Part shown: positions 8,587 to 18,418 of the stretch, one piece after another | Layout: the number at the start of each line of letters is the position of its first letter | How positions within the stretch are numbered: position 1 is the stretch's first letter | Origin: Opitutaceae bacterium | GTDB lineage: Bacteria; Verrucomicrobiota; Verrucomicrobiia; Opitutales; Opitutaceae | Direction of reading: 5' to 3' | Assembly (NCBI GenBank): GCA_947471115.1 | Contig: CANIXX010000003.1 | Coordinates: 1-45,063 of the forward strand | DNA: 45,063 nt | Notes under the pieces: generated by a model | Told to the model about the DNA's origin: nothing | Database searches by the model: none | What the model saw: the letters and a program-made list of their open reading frames with translations, nothing else | Program-made: the position numbers and the translations under genes

Positions 8587-9342
8587 TTATCGCGGCGCGG
8601 GAACGGCAGACGGAGTCGGCGGCATAGGGAGGTCGCCGACGGTTAGAATGCTGATATTATTAAACTCGGCGGTCATCGGGTAGGCTAGTAACAGCAAACG
8701 AGGGGCACTCAACTTAGGCAGGCCGGTTTTAACCGCCACCGGACGCCCATCCTCACTGCGTGTGGCGAAGATCTTAATCGGCATGAAGGTGGTGGCGCTA
8801 CTCACGTCCAAGTCGGCCGATTGATGGGGATTAATAGAAGCCTGAGTGCCCGCCAAGACCACCGCCAGTTTAACCGGACATAAATTATAAAAGCGCACAT
8901 GCTTATCTGCAATATCTCCACCCCAAAACTCAATGGGAGTAAACTGGTAAGGATAGGGAGAAAGGGCCCGATTATACCTGACCAGAAACAGAGCCCCTTT
9001 CCAGGCAGGAGGAAAACTCAGGCTGGCCAGGGTCTTGCGCTCCTCCCGTTCACCTTTCTTAACCGTTTTAAAAAGAGTCAGCGGCAGCCCCCGCCGGAAT
9101 TCGATTACCGGAGACTGCCCGCCAGGGCCGAGCAGAAGCTCATTTATACCAGTACCACTGTCCAGTAAAGCCTGCAGATCAGGTTCGGGTTGGCCGTCAG
9201 GCAGATCACCGGAGCTGACATATACAAAGCGAACCGGCAGAATCGACTGTGCACCGGAAGCCTCGGATGGTTGTCCGTGCATCAGCGTGCCGATGAACGG
9301 GATGGCCGCTATTATACAAATGGACTTAATTAGTTTATTCAT
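8587..9342 (-). CDS. Secreted protein of unknown function, paralogue of the gene at 11489
   Basis: This is a 251-residue protein. The ATG at 9342 is chosen because it opens a signal peptide (MNKLIKSICIIAAIPF). The mature part aligns with the protein at 11489-12238 almost from end to end. Shared blocks are FVYVSSG/FIYVGTG, QPEPDL/KPEPDL, SPVIEF/SPIIEY, QFTPIEFWG/QFTPVEFWG, KHVRF, VKTGLPK and YPMTAEFNNIS/YPMTSEFNNIS. The end is Pro-rich. No catalytic motif was recognised. Gene order suggests that it is the last gene of an operon with a prepilin-like protein, its paralogue and a GH97 enzyme. A structural or accessory role at the cell surface is possible, but unsupported beyond context. Confidence 0.75.
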   Translation of the reverse strand: MNKLIKSICIIAAIPFIGTLMHGQPSEASGAQSILPVRFVYVSSGDLPDGQPEPDLQALLDSGTGINELLLGPGGQSPVIEFRRGLPLTLFKTVKKGEREERKTLASLSFPPAWKGALFLVRYNRALSPYPYQFTPIEFWGGDIADKHVRFYNLCPVKLAVVLAGTQASINPHQSADLDVSSATTFMPIKIFATRSEDGRPVAVKTGLPKLSAPRLLLLAYPMTAEFNNISILTVGDLPMPPTPSAVPAPR

Positions 9343-9392
9343 AAAAAGGAATATTAGATTCAGGCGTAAACTGTGTTTATGCGTATTTTTGA

Positions 9393-11405
9393 CTAAAGTC
9401 GCGTGGCCGGTTGACCGGCATTTGTTTCCAGCCAGCCCGCCCACCCACCAGCGGGCTGCAGGCTCAATTTGATCGTCTCACCGGCGTGAACGAGGCGATT
9501 TTTTTTCACCGCCGAACGCTCGAGACCTGCTCCAGGAGCATCTTCAAAATAAGTAAGTATATAATCGGTCGCCGGCTTAAGGAAATCCAGTTTAACCGCC
9601 GTCTCTAAAGGCTGGTCCGCTGTCAAAGCGCCAAGAAACCAGCGCGTACCCTGGCGGCGAGCCACCCCGAGGTTTTGCCCAATCTCACCAAAAAGCATAC
9701 GCGACTCATCCCATGTGTCGGGCAGCTCACGCAAGAACTCGAGTTCGACCCCGCCGCGCGAACCGGCGTCATCCCAAGCAGAAAAACCTCCCCGGATCAC
9801 CGGCGCCGGATTGTACAACACCAGCATGTAGGCCATGTGATACATATTGCTGCGACCGGAAGTATAAATATGCGGAGTATAATCATAGGGGCCGGCTAGG
9901 CCACGCGTGAAAGGTAGGGCCAAATCATGGCTGACCGGTGGCTTATTCTCAGCCCCGGCCCCGGCCTCACAGGAGAGCAAATTCGGGTAAGTACGCCAGG
10001 ATCCATCCGGAAGGTATTCATCATGTATATTAAGAGTAAGTCGGTGCTGGGCAGCAGTGCGTAGCAACCGTAGCAGCCAGGCGGAATTTTCCTGGGTACC
10101 ATAATGCACAAAACCCGGCTTCAGCCCCTCCACCCCCCAGCGCGCCTGAGTGGCCATGACCAGATCCATGTCCTGCTTAGGCAAAGACCAACGGCTGTTA
10201 GCATACAGTGATAGACCCACGCCTTTGGCTTTGCCGTAGGCAATTAACGCAGGCATATCCAAATCGACCAAAATATCCACGCCCTGGGTTTTGGGATTGG
10301 GACGAAAAGGCACGTAGCCGGAAGCAACCCTTGTCAGGTCGCCGGTGGTGTTGGCCTCCCAGCCACTGTCCCGATACGCCGCCGGAACTTGCTCGCGATA
10401 GGCCGCCCGTTCCTCGTTCGTCCAGGGAGCCTCGGTTGCGTTCCAGCCCCAATCCAATTGGATGTATTTAAAGTTTTGCGCGGCGGCCCAATCGATCATT
10501 TTTTTCAATTGCCCCGTTTCCATCCGGCGTATGCCCGTATGTTTTTTAAAATTCCCAATAGCACTGAGCATTTTGCCAGTTTTAACCCACGAAAAATTAC
10601 CGGTTGCCGGTGGATTCAACGTGGCGATCAAGTTTTGATTGCGAACAAGATCGATCGCTTCACGACCAATTAAAAGCACACGCCATGGGGAGCAGATACC
10701 GGCATCGCCGCGATACTCACCCAGCAACCGACCGCTGACGCCTCCGTTGCTTTGGACTCCTTGCAAGCGGGGATAATCCCGGACGTCAGCTTCAAGGATC
10801 GCTGCATAGCCGGCAGGTGTGCGCACAGTGAGGGGCAGTTGCATCCATCCTTTATACTCGGCGAGTTTCACCGGGGCCTGAGGATAGATTCCCTCCGTTT
10901 TTTTGATCGGCCAGGCGACCGTATCCGGCACAAAGTTAAAAGCAATTTGCTCTTTGGTCAGTTCGACCGGTCCACCCGCTGTGCCGTCCACCCGGTAGCG
11001 CAAAGCGACACCCTCATCATAAGCGCGCAACTCGACTTGTACACGCCGTTCGGGAGTGCCGTTTTCGCGCAATTCAATCACCAGCGCATTATAACGATCG
11101 GGCAGCACCGCCTGCTCCCCGTATAGAGGCCGCCACATGTCGCGCACTTGCGTGCGTGAGGCGTTCACCTGCGCGAACTTGGTGGTGCGCTTCGGCTTCA
11201 GCTCCAAACTCATGGGCGAAGACACCAGCAATGGTTGCTGATGATAACTGACCGCATAAACCGGCTCCCCGCCCTCAAGCGTAAACGTCACCACCACGGA
11301 GCGATCGGGAGACTCCAGCACCTCGGTTGGCACCAAGGCAAAACCCCCTTGGGGAATCATGAGTGCGGAGAAGGCCGCAGCCAGTCGGATGAGGTTAGTT
11401 TTCAT
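9393..11405 (-). CDS. Glycoside hydrolase family 97 (alpha-glucosidase/alpha-galactosidase type)
   Basis: This is a 670-residue secreted enzyme; the ATG at 11405 is preferred to a TTG twelve bases upstream. It has a signal peptide and then the GH97 N-terminal beta-sandwich (SPDRSVVVTFTLEGGEPVYA). The TIM barrel (FKYIQLDWGWNATEAPW, RWGVEGLKPGF) and a C-terminal beta domain follow. The segment NIHDEYLPDG, then RTYPNLLSCEAGAG, is characteristic of the family and gives candidate catalytic Glu residues near 463 and 480. The Asp used as nucleophile in retaining members is not seen after GLK, where the sequence is PGFVHYG, so an inverting, SusB-like mechanism or altered activity is possible. It probably removes alpha-linked glucose or galactose in the periplasm. 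The two flanking genes are paralogues of each other. Confidence 0.88.
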   Translation of the reverse strand: MKTNLIRLAAAFSALMIPQGGFALVPTEVLESPDRSVVVTFTLEGGEPVYAVSYHQQPLLVSSPMSLELKPKRTTKFAQVNASRTQVRDMWRPLYGEQAVLPDRYNALVIELRENGTPERRVQVELRAYDEGVALRYRVDGTAGGPVELTKEQIAFNFVPDTVAWPIKKTEGIYPQAPVKLAEYKGWMQLPLTVRTPAGYAAILEADVRDYPRLQGVQSNGGVSGRLLGEYRGDAGICSPWRVLLIGREAIDLVRNQNLIATLNPPATGNFSWVKTGKMLSAIGNFKKHTGIRRMETGQLKKMIDWAAAQNFKYIQLDWGWNATEAPWTNEERAAYREQVPAAYRDSGWEANTTGDLTRVASGYVPFRPNPKTQGVDILVDLDMPALIAYGKAKGVGLSLYANSRWSLPKQDMDLVMATQARWGVEGLKPGFVHYGTQENSAWLLRLLRTAAQHRLTLNIHDEYLPDGSWRTYPNLLSCEAGAGAENKPPVSHDLALPFTRGLAGPYDYTPHIYTSGRSNMYHMAYMLVLYNPAPVIRGGFSAWDDAGSRGGVELEFLRELPDTWDESRMLFGEIGQNLGVARRQGTRWFLGALTADQPLETAVKLDFLKPATDYILTYFEDAPGAGLERSAVKKNRLVHAGETIKLSLQPAGGWAGWLETNAGQPATRL

Positions 11406-11488
11406 CAATTTGTACAAAAAACGAATTCATTATAAAACCCAAGGTCAGCCCAAGACCATAATAGATATTATGCGACACGCAGACTGGA

Positions 11489-12238
11489 TCACTTCGAGGC
11501 AGGAGGAGGCGGAGGCATCGGCACGTTACCGATAATCAAGGTGCTGATATTATTAAACTCACTGGTCATGGGATAAGCTATAATCAGGGTGCGCGAGTCC
11601 CTTGGTTTGGGCAGACCGGTTTTAACCACCATCTTCCAACCCTCCTCACGCAGACAGGCAATCTTGATGGGCAGGAAGTCGACCGCCGCACTTACGTCGA
11701 TATCCGCATGTTTTTTGGCTTCGACAATCGATTGCCCTCCGGCCAATTGGACGGCTAAATTGGCAGGGCAAAAATTGTGAAAGCGAACGTGTTTCTCGGG
11801 GATGGTTTCCCCCCAGAATTCGACCGGCGTAAATTGAAAGGGAAAGGGGGCCAACTCGGGGGCATAGGTCACCAGAAACAAAACCCCTCGCCAGTGGTTG
11901 GGGATATCGACGCTGCCAACTTTGCGCTGCTCCATCTTATCTTTGACTTTGACCTTGCGGAAAAGCGTGATGGTTTCCGGACCATAGTATTCGATAATCG
12001 GAGAGCGCCCGCTGCTGCCGAGTGACAGATCATGGATCACCTTGCCGCTGGCCAGTGAAACCCGCAGGTCAGGCTCCGGCTTGTCGTTTATAAGCAGACC
12101 GGTACCGACATATATAAATTGCACCATCACCGGCGGCTTTTTATCGGCAGGCGGGAGCTCTTGCGCGTTCCCTGTAGCTATACATCCGCACGCAATGAAT
12201 AGACTTTGAATGATTAAATATCGAAGGGACTTAGCCAT
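11489..12238 (-). CDS. Secreted protein of unknown function, paralogue of the gene at 8587
   Basis: This is a 249-residue protein with a signal peptide (MAKSLRYLIIQSLFIACG). It shares most of its length with the protein at 8587-9342. It ends in a proline run (VPMPPPPPASK). Its ATG at 12238 lies 25 bases inside the end of the prepilin-like gene, which suggests coupled translation because no Shine-Dalgarno sequence is visible. The tight link to a Verru_Chthon-type protein suggests a role with that surface structure. The family was not recognised. Confidence 0.78.
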   Translation of the reverse strand: MAKSLRYLIIQSLFIACGCIATGNAQELPPADKKPPVMVQFIYVGTGLLINDKPEPDLRVSLASGKVIHDLSLGSSGRSPIIEYYGPETITLFRKVKVKDKMEQRKVGSVDIPNHWRGVLFLVTYAPELAPFPFQFTPVEFWGETIPEKHVRFHNFCPANLAVQLAGGQSIVEAKKHADIDVSAAVDFLPIKIACLREEGWKMVVKTGLPKPRDSRTLIIAYPMTSEFNNISTLIIGNVPMPPPPPASK

Positions 12239-15200
12239 TTGAAGGAGATGATTTTAAACCTACGGCCGAAGGTTTGGTTAATAGAATTCACGGCAGTGGG
12301 CCTTTGCCAGGCCTCTTGTCCGGCTGAGGTATTATCCACATAGTCCGGAAGGCGCTGCACCACTGCTTCACACCAGGCACGACTTTGGACCTGCGGATTG
12401 GCCTTAGTACTATTCACTGCATCCAACACATCGCCGTAAGTGCGGATCACGAAGGTGTCAGAGCGTGCACTGAGAACCGGACCAAGGGTTTGCAAGACGT
12501 CAGCCTGTGTCACCCAACCAGGCACGCCCTGCGAGAGGCGGTTGACGCTGATCGGGGTCGCCAATGACCTCCCCGGCAGGGGCAGACTCGTCGTCGAGAA
12601 AACTTCAAAGTCCGTGCTATTGGAACTGAACGCACCATTGGGGCGTTTGGCCGGGAGCGCCTGTTGGGTGGCATCCAAGGCATTGGCCAACGCCCCCATC
12701 GTGCGCTCATCAAAGGTGGTGGCAGGATTGTCCACCAGAGCCCGATTGACGAAGTCGGCCAAGCAGACAAAGGGGCCACGGTTTTTCACCTCAGTGACGA
12801 TGGCCGTCGCCAGTGAGTCGAGCTGATCGCTCGTAAGAAAACGATAACCTTTGAAGCTGTTTGGGGCCGAATCGGCGCTGGACGCGGCGGTCATAACGCT
12901 GGTTTCGTCGGGGGGATAGAGTGTGCGTGAAAACGGGGCTTCATCGGAACGTGCAGTTGCTCCGACCGGCACGTTAAGTGTACTGCCCAGGATTGCCCGC
13001 CAGGCCTCAACCGAAGTTGAATTGATATTAAAGGCCCCGGTGGTTAATAACCCCGCCCCAGCATGCGCAGTGGTCCGCAGATCCGCCGGGTCCAGGTTGG
13101 TGGACGTCTGGATCAAACGGGAATTGGGCAGTATAGACGGAATGGCCCCGGTGGCCGGAACCCCGGAAAAGAAATAACCATCCCACAAGGCCCGATTAAA
13201 CAGGTAAGAATGATCATAAAAGCCAAAGCCTAGACGAGGCGCAGGACACTGATAAGCAACTGCTCCGTAGCCGACTTGGAGATCCGCCCGTGAATTGCCA
13301 ATCGGATTGGCGGGGCTGAATCGACTATTTTGCTCCTTCCTCACCTCGCGGTAGGCGTTGACGTGCTGCAACGCACCAAGCGATAAAATACGGGTTTCGG
13401 GTCGAGGCACATCATAAAAAATAGCACCTTGGCTATTGACCGTAAAATCATAGCCAAAATAGGCCTTGCCGCCTTCCGCTGGAGTGTCGGCCACGATGCT
13501 GTAGGATGAACTTGGCACGGCATTGACGGTGTCGGCAGCTGGTTCTACTCCAATGGTTCCATACGGGTTTTTATAGCTGTAAACGAACGGGGTTTCGCCT
13601 GATGAAATTACGGCACGGGGATTATAGCCTTCCGCCCAACGAATTTTTCCAGGGGTTCTATAATTATAGGAATTAAGGGTGGTTCTCAGCACAATCTTGA
13701 TCGGGAAATGACTGGCCACCTCCGTGCTGACGGGCGCCGAACCCAAGTTCTTATAAGCGTTCTCTTTTGGTGTCGTCTTCCCGGCCTTAAACGTGGGATC
13801 CTGTACCGATCTGATATTTTGCACCAAGTTACCCAATGCTTTATTAGTTGGACTCGTGGAAGTAAACTCACGCAGAGTCAGCCCCAGACCAGCGATATAA
13901 TCATCCACATCAGGGGCTTTTTCATTATGAGCGGGCATTGAATTCGATCTGCTGGAATAAAAAACAAAAAAGTACTTTTCCTGATCGCCTGGGTCGGCGG
14001 CCACTGGGAGTGCGGGCAGGGAAAACGAAGGCGACTTTACGACAATGCCATAGCCATTGGATGCTCCCACGCCCCAGCCACGGGTCAGAGTCGGGGTGGC
14101 CGGATCGATCACGGTGGTCGGGAAATCAGCATCAAGCGCATAGACATAAGCGGAACCCGGGGACATGACCCCAGTATTAAGATAAAAATCACACGCCCGG
14201 TTTCTCGACGACACCACATTCGGAGTGTATGGCCCCCAGTTGCCGGAAGTGCCGGTAATAGGATATGTTATAGCATATTTTGGAACAGCTGAATTTGCTG
14301 TATTATTATAAAAATAAGGACTGGCGATATTCGCCGCACTGCTGATCGCATTGGCCGCAAACGAGGGAAGAAGCCCCTTCATGACGCGGGCGTAAAAAAT
14401 ACTGGGCCTGACAACCGAATCATCGGAAAAATCAATCTGGCCGTAATATTGAGCATTGTTGAGGGTTATATTATAGGGATTCCATAGTACGACTGCAGGG
14501 ATATGGCGCAGCTCCAAGTGAAAATTCCCCGAGCCCTCTGGCACGAGCTTCGCCTCGGTGTACATCTGAAAGAGGGCGACCACTGGACTCACCCCGTGCT
14601 GGGTCGTATCACCAGGGATATCGACCCGATGGGCCCGCTGTGCAATGGTTGCACTGGCGCCTGTGCCCGTAACGGAATCAGCTAATTGATAATACGAACG
14701 CAGTAATTGCCAGGTCGGCCCCTTGCCGTCGAAGCCTTGAGTGGGATCGGGGTTCCAGGTGGGATTAACCGGATGCTTAGTCAGTTGCCAGATCGGCCCG
14801 GTGGGGGCGTCGACGGCAGTGGTGCCGGTTTTGAACGCTGCGGTCAGGTCCTGGCGTAAACCGCCACGCAATGTGTCGGTGAGTACGCCGTGGCTATAAG
14901 TAGTCAGATCGTGAAAGCGCAGTTTCCGGGTGGTACCCAGCACCGCCTTTTTGGCGGTATCGGCTCCAATCAACGCGAGCTGATTAGAATCCAAAATTTT
15001 GCTCACTGCCAAGCTGTTGGCCGGGAAATAGGTTTTAAGCAGGGTACCATTGGTGAAATTGCTGTCGTCATCGATCAGTTCGGTGGCGACGCGTTGAGCC
15101 ACCTGGACCCGGGCACGCAACTGGGCCTCGGTGGGCGAGATGGTGGCGCAGGCCGGATTGTAGGGATCCTGCAGGTTGATGCGGGCCTTGACCCCTTCAT

Positions 15201-15999
15201 CGCCAACCCAGTAGGCGTAACGACCAATCGGGATCTGCGTAGCCCCCCCCAGGCCAGGGATCAGATTACCGCCCGCCTTGATGTCCACCAGCGGAGCCAC
15301 CACATAGCCAGACTCAGCCCCCGAAGTTTTCCCGCAACTATTCGGACCGGCGAGGAGCACACCCGGAACACTACCAATGGTATAGCTGGTCAACGCATCC
15401 TGGGTGATGGCGGGCGACGGGCTGATGGTTACGTCGGGAGCGAACGCCAAGCCGGTGGCCGCCGTGGTGATTTGGCCAAAGTTATCCGCCGCGGTTGACG
15501 CGGTGAAGGTCACTTTTTCATTGCCGCTCACCAGCCAATTCAGCAGTTGCGGGGTGCTGGTAGTGGAGGCTGGATCGGTATAGGAGGGCTCAACCGAGGA
15601 AGACTGGTTATTACCCCACACACCGGTCCACAGTTTAGCGCCATTGGTCGCGGTCGTGGCCACTCCAGTCAGATTGGTGGCAAAGGCCTGCGCGGTCGTG
15701 GTGACACGCTGATCAGGACCGGCGGTTTGTTGCAACTGGCCAAGGGCGATATTCAGCGCCAGCAGCGCATTGCTGCGGGCCTTGTCGAGTTGCTGGTAGT
15801 TGGTGGCGATTTGGACTTCGACGCGGGTCAAGGCAGCTATACTGACCATCAGCAAAACCAGAAATGAAATCAGCACGATGGTGATGAGTAGCGTAAAGCC
15901 GTTGCGGCGCGAAGTGCCGGCCTGACGCAATAAACGGGACCGAGATGAATTTTGCACAGAAGTTGGTGGGATAGGTGGAAACGTGAAACCAGAAGGCAA
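12214..15999 (-). CDS. Very large prepilin-like protein, Verru_Chthon cassette protein A-like
   Basis: This is a 1261-residue protein. Near the N-terminus, basic residues precede a type IV prepilin-like segment (RRNGFTLLITIVLISFLVLL, about residues 31-50). Cleavage would fall after Gly34, and the usual Glu at +5 is Ile. The remainder is a long extracytoplasmic part. Size, the prepilin-like leader and motifs such as YWVGDEGVKARINL and LADFVNRAL fit my memory of Verru_Chthon cassette protein A, a verrucomicrobial family normally encoded with smaller prepilin-like partners B, C and D. Those partners are absent here. The start is probably TTG at 15999, supported by GGAGGT ten bases upstream (16010-16015). 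It is the first gene of the putative operon down to 8587. Function in the family is unknown; a pseudopilus-like or surface role is likely. Confidence 0.72.
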   Translation of the reverse strand: MPSGFTFPPIPPTSVQNSSRSRLLRQAGTSRRNGFTLLITIVLISFLVLLMVSIAALTRVEVQIATNYQQLDKARSNALLALNIALGQLQQTAGPDQRVTTTAQAFATNLTGVATTATNGAKLWTGVWGNNQSSSVEPSYTDPASTTSTPQLLNWLVSGNEKVTFTASTAADNFGQITTAATGLAFAPDVTISPSPAITQDALTSYTIGSVPGVLLAGPNSCGKTSGAESGYVVAPLVDIKAGGNLIPGLGGATQIPIGRYAYWVGDEGVKARINLQDPYNPACATISPTEAQLRARVQVAQRVATELIDDDSNFTNGTLLKTYFPANSLAVSKILDSNQLALIGADTAKKAVLGTTRKLRFHDLTTYSHGVLTDTLRGGLRQDLTAAFKTGTTAVDAPTGPIWQLTKHPVNPTWNPDPTQGFDGKGPTWQLLRSYYQLADSVTGTGASATIAQRAHRVDIPGDTTQHGVSPVVALFQMYTEAKLVPEGSGNFHLELRHIPAVVLWNPYNITLNNAQYYGQIDFSDDSVVRPSIFYARVMKGLLPSFAANAISSAANIASPYFYNNTANSAVPKYAITYPITGTSGNWGPYTPNVVSSRNRACDFYLNTGVMSPGSAYVYALDADFPTTVIDPATPTLTRGWGVGASNGYGIVVKSPSFSLPALPVAADPGDQEKYFFVFYSSRSNSMPAHNEKAPDVDDYIAGLGLTLREFTSTSPTNKALGNLVQNIRSVQDPTFKAGKTTPKENAYKNLGSAPVSTEVASHFPIKIVLRTTLNSYNYRTPGKIRWAEGYNPRAVISSGETPFVYSYKNPYGTIGVEPAADTVNAVPSSSYSIVADTPAEGGKAYFGYDFTVNSQGAIFYDVPRPETRILSLGALQHVNAYREVRKEQNSRFSPANPIGNSRADLQVGYGAVAYQCPAPRLGFGFYDHSYLFNRALWDGYFFSGVPATGAIPSILPNSRLIQTSTNLDPADLRTTAHAGAGLLTTGAFNINSTSVEAWRAILGSTLNVPVGATARSDEAPFSRTLYPPDETSVMTAASSADSAPNSFKGYRFLTSDQLDSLATAIVTEVKNRGPFVCLADFVNRALVDNPATTFDERTMGALANALDATQQALPAKRPNGAFSSNSTDFEVFSTTSLPLPGRSLATPISVNRLSQGVPGWVTQADVLQTLGPVLSARSDTFVIRTYGDVLDAVNSTKANPQVQSRAWCEAVVQRLPDYVDNTSAGQEAWQRPTAVNSINQTFGRRFKIISFKWLSPFDI

Positions 16000-16009
16000 T
16001 CGATGAACT

Positions 16010-16015
16010 ACCTCC
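16010..16015 (-). promoter_or_regulatory. Strong ribosome binding site before a TTG start
   Basis: GGAGGT on the minus strand ends ten bases before the TTG at 15999. It is one of very few clear Shine-Dalgarno sequences in the window and it decides the start of the prepilin-like gene. Confidence 0.6.
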
Positions 16016-16387
16016 GGCCCAGTTGCCGGCTACGGCTACTAAGTCCAAGCGCGAATACGTGAAATGGGTTACGCATGCTGAGGGGTATTTCGTCGCAGTA
16101 GGGGTAAAAATGAAGTCGCCGATCAAAAATAAACCCGAGGGCTTATGCATTTGACCTGACCAAAAGCCGCTAAACGGGGCCAATTTCCAAGTGCTGGAGG
16201 TAGGTCATTTAAGATCTACAGAATACCGGAAGCACCTGGCGTGAAATAGCTGGGAATGCGCTTTAAATGTGCACTTTTGGGCAAGCACCCTAGTGAAATA
16301 GCAGCCCTCCCTCCCCCGCCAACCTACGTAACAATCAGCCCCAATTAAACTTAGTATCCCGCCAAGGTTTATTCCCCGCGCCGGAAA
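16016..16387. other. Intergenic DNA, 372 bp
   Basis: No credible gene is seen. The region should carry the promoter of the prepilin-like operon and the end of the GH86-like operon. AATACGTGAAATG and GTTACGCATG near 16050-16080 are loose matches to the TTGCGT motif. No strong terminator was found. Confidence 0.45.
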
Positions 16388-18391
16388 TCATCGGGAGGTT
16401 GAAAGGTCGAGTCGCAGCGAGGTCAAATAACTGAAGTCCGGCAGCGCCTCGCTACCGCCCACCGCCACGGTGATTCGGTTTTCACCGCGGTGAAGCAACT
16501 CGACGGGCAAGGCGATCCGCAGGGGGAATACCACCTCGCGCCACCCCGCCAGAAACGCCGGGGTCTGGGTCGCGGGCAACGCACGGCCATTCACGCTCAG
16601 ATGCAAAGCCCGGGGCTTAGCCGGCCCGGTTGCAAACGCGAGATTGAGTACCAACTCGGCCGTGCCGCCGACCGGCTCGACCGGTAGCACCAGGGTGGAT
16701 TCGACTGCCCCCGCCGCCTGGAGGGGAAGTACCGTCTCCCGCGCATAGAAACGCTCCACCGTGCGCTGGTGATGGGAGGCGGTTGCCGCCAGCGGAATTC
16801 GCAACAGCGCGGTCTCTTCGCCGGCCAATTCGATCCGAGCGGGATCAACGAGTTCCTTGGCCACTGAATCGATCCGCCACCCCCCCGTGAACTGAGCGCG
16901 AAAATCCGTCGGGAGGGGGGCATCCCAACGCATGCGGGCGATCAGCGACGGCCCGATCGGGAGAGTCGGCAAGCGCAACCCAAACCCGAGCGGACGGGAC
17001 GAGGCATTATGTAGGAGCACGCGCAACTCGTTACCCTCACGGGCGGCGATGGCCATGACACCCACCGCTTGAGCGGCGTCCACGCCGGTCCACGCCAGCG
17101 GTACGCGGGTGCCGGAAAAGTCACGGAAAAAACCATAAAACTCCCGCAGCGGGGTGGGCTTTAAGACCATGTCGGCGGGAGCGTTCGGCCGCGTGTAGAG
17201 CGCTTGGCCGCGTTGCGGAGCGTAACCGGCATCGCTCTCGGGCAGAATAAAGGGCACGGTGAGCGCGACTTCCGGGCGGTCCATAAACCGCATCCACAGC
17301 CGGGTAACCGTTGTACCATAAAGGTAATAGAGATAATCATTGGGCCAAGGGCCCTTTTGCGGGGTGATCCCCTGACGGCCGAATTCGCTGACAATCATCG
17401 GCAGGCCGGGCTGGTTCCAGCGCTGCTGATGGTAGGCGTAGATTAAGTCGAGCAGGCCATCCTGCTTGCCAAATTCCCAGAGGTTGTTGTGCCCGTTAAA
17501 CAAGCTGTCGTAGGCGTTGGCCATGGGCTGCCGGCGAGCGGCCTTGTACCCCGGAGATTCGGTCCCATAGGCCCACAATTCTTTGGAATAAAAATGAAGG
17601 TCGTAGGCCCCGACCACATCGCCGGCCATGTCGATGAAGGCGCGCTCCCACCCGCCAGCTAACCAGCGCTTCCAGTCTACCCCAGGGTAAGGCCAGGCGC
17701 TGCACGGACCGGAAACCTTCACCTCTGGCTGGTCTGCGGCCAGTCGGGTGGCCAGCACGCGGCTAAACGCGGCGTAATCCTGCGGAGGATTGGCTGTGCC
17801 CCGCCAGGACGCATCCGGCTCGTTCAGCGGTGAAAAATAACGCGGTTTTGAGCCCCCGGCTGAATCAATCGCGCCCAACCAACGTGCGATCAATTCGGCG
17901 GCCTGCCCGTGCGCTTCAGGGGGCACTGACTGCACATGCTCCACTTTCATGGTCGCATCCACCGGCACCGCGTTCCCTTCCGTGGATGCTAATTTTTTCG
18001 GATACGAACCACCGGCCATGGCGTGCACCAGACCAGGGTAAAGTTGGGCGGTGCGCTGGTAAAAGGTCGCATAATTAGCGATCTGCGTGTCGATGCGATC
18101 ACTCCAACACAGCCGGTCCGAGCCGCCGCCATTGTCGCCGAAATACGGCCCGGTCCCCCGTCCGGGCGGCGCCCCGAGCGCCCGTAACTCGGCGTTGCGC
18201 TCATCGCTGAACATGCCGGGGACGTGGTAAGTGCGAAAATAGCGTGCACGGTCGACCACCGTGATTTCGTGGGGGCCTGCCCTTAGCGTCAGGGTGGTAT
18301 CGGGCTCCAGGGTGAGCATCACCGCCTCAGTCGCCCCAAGGGTGCACGAGCCGGCCGCGAATAAAAGCAAAGCAAGGAAGGCGGGGTTCAT
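16388..18391 (-). CDS. GH86-like secreted glycoside hydrolase (candidate beta-agarase/porphyranase)
   Basis: This is a 667-residue protein with a signal peptide (MNPAFLALLLFAAGSCTLGA). It has a TIM-barrel domain of clan GH-A type, with a probable acid/base Glu191 in PRYFSPLNEPDASW and a probable nucleophile Glu336 in PMIVSEFGRQGI. Two beta-sandwich regions follow (about 430-530 and 560-667). The order and the NEP/SEFG motifs resemble GH86 beta-agarases and beta-porphyranases with their C-terminal domain, but related clan-A families cannot be excluded without a search. It is the third gene of an operon: it starts 27 bp after the GH43/117-like gene, with the FAD oxidoreductase first. No Shine-Dalgarno sequence is present. 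If the family is right, it would cut red-algal galactans internally. Confidence 0.6.
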   Translation of the reverse strand: MNPAFLALLLFAAGSCTLGATEAVMLTLEPDTTLTLRAGPHEITVVDRARYFRTYHVPGMFSDERNAELRALGAPPGRGTGPYFGDNGGGSDRLCWSDRIDTQIANYATFYQRTAQLYPGLVHAMAGGSYPKKLASTEGNAVPVDATMKVEHVQSVPPEAHGQAAELIARWLGAIDSAGGSKPRYFSPLNEPDASWRGTANPPQDYAAFSRVLATRLAADQPEVKVSGPCSAWPYPGVDWKRWLAGGWERAFIDMAGDVVGAYDLHFYSKELWAYGTESPGYKAARRQPMANAYDSLFNGHNNLWEFGKQDGLLDLIYAYHQQRWNQPGLPMIVSEFGRQGITPQKGPWPNDYLYYLYGTTVTRLWMRFMDRPEVALTVPFILPESDAGYAPQRGQALYTRPNAPADMVLKPTPLREFYGFFRDFSGTRVPLAWTGVDAAQAVGVMAIAAREGNELRVLLHNASSRPLGFGLRLPTLPIGPSLIARMRWDAPLPTDFRAQFTGGWRIDSVAKELVDPARIELAGEETALLRIPLAATASHHQRTVERFYARETVLPLQAAGAVESTLVLPVEPVGGTAELVLNLAFATGPAKPRALHLSVNGRALPATQTPAFLAGWREVVFPLRIALPVELLHRGENRITVAVGGSEALPDFSYLTSLRLDLSTSR

Positions 18392-18418
18392 AACATTTTG
18401 AAGAGTGCGGTGGGGGGA

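Noticed and set aside
14890-15867. Two plus-strand open frames of 202 and 106 codons
   Set aside because: They are antisense shadows of the prepilin-like gene and have no start signals or domain pattern.
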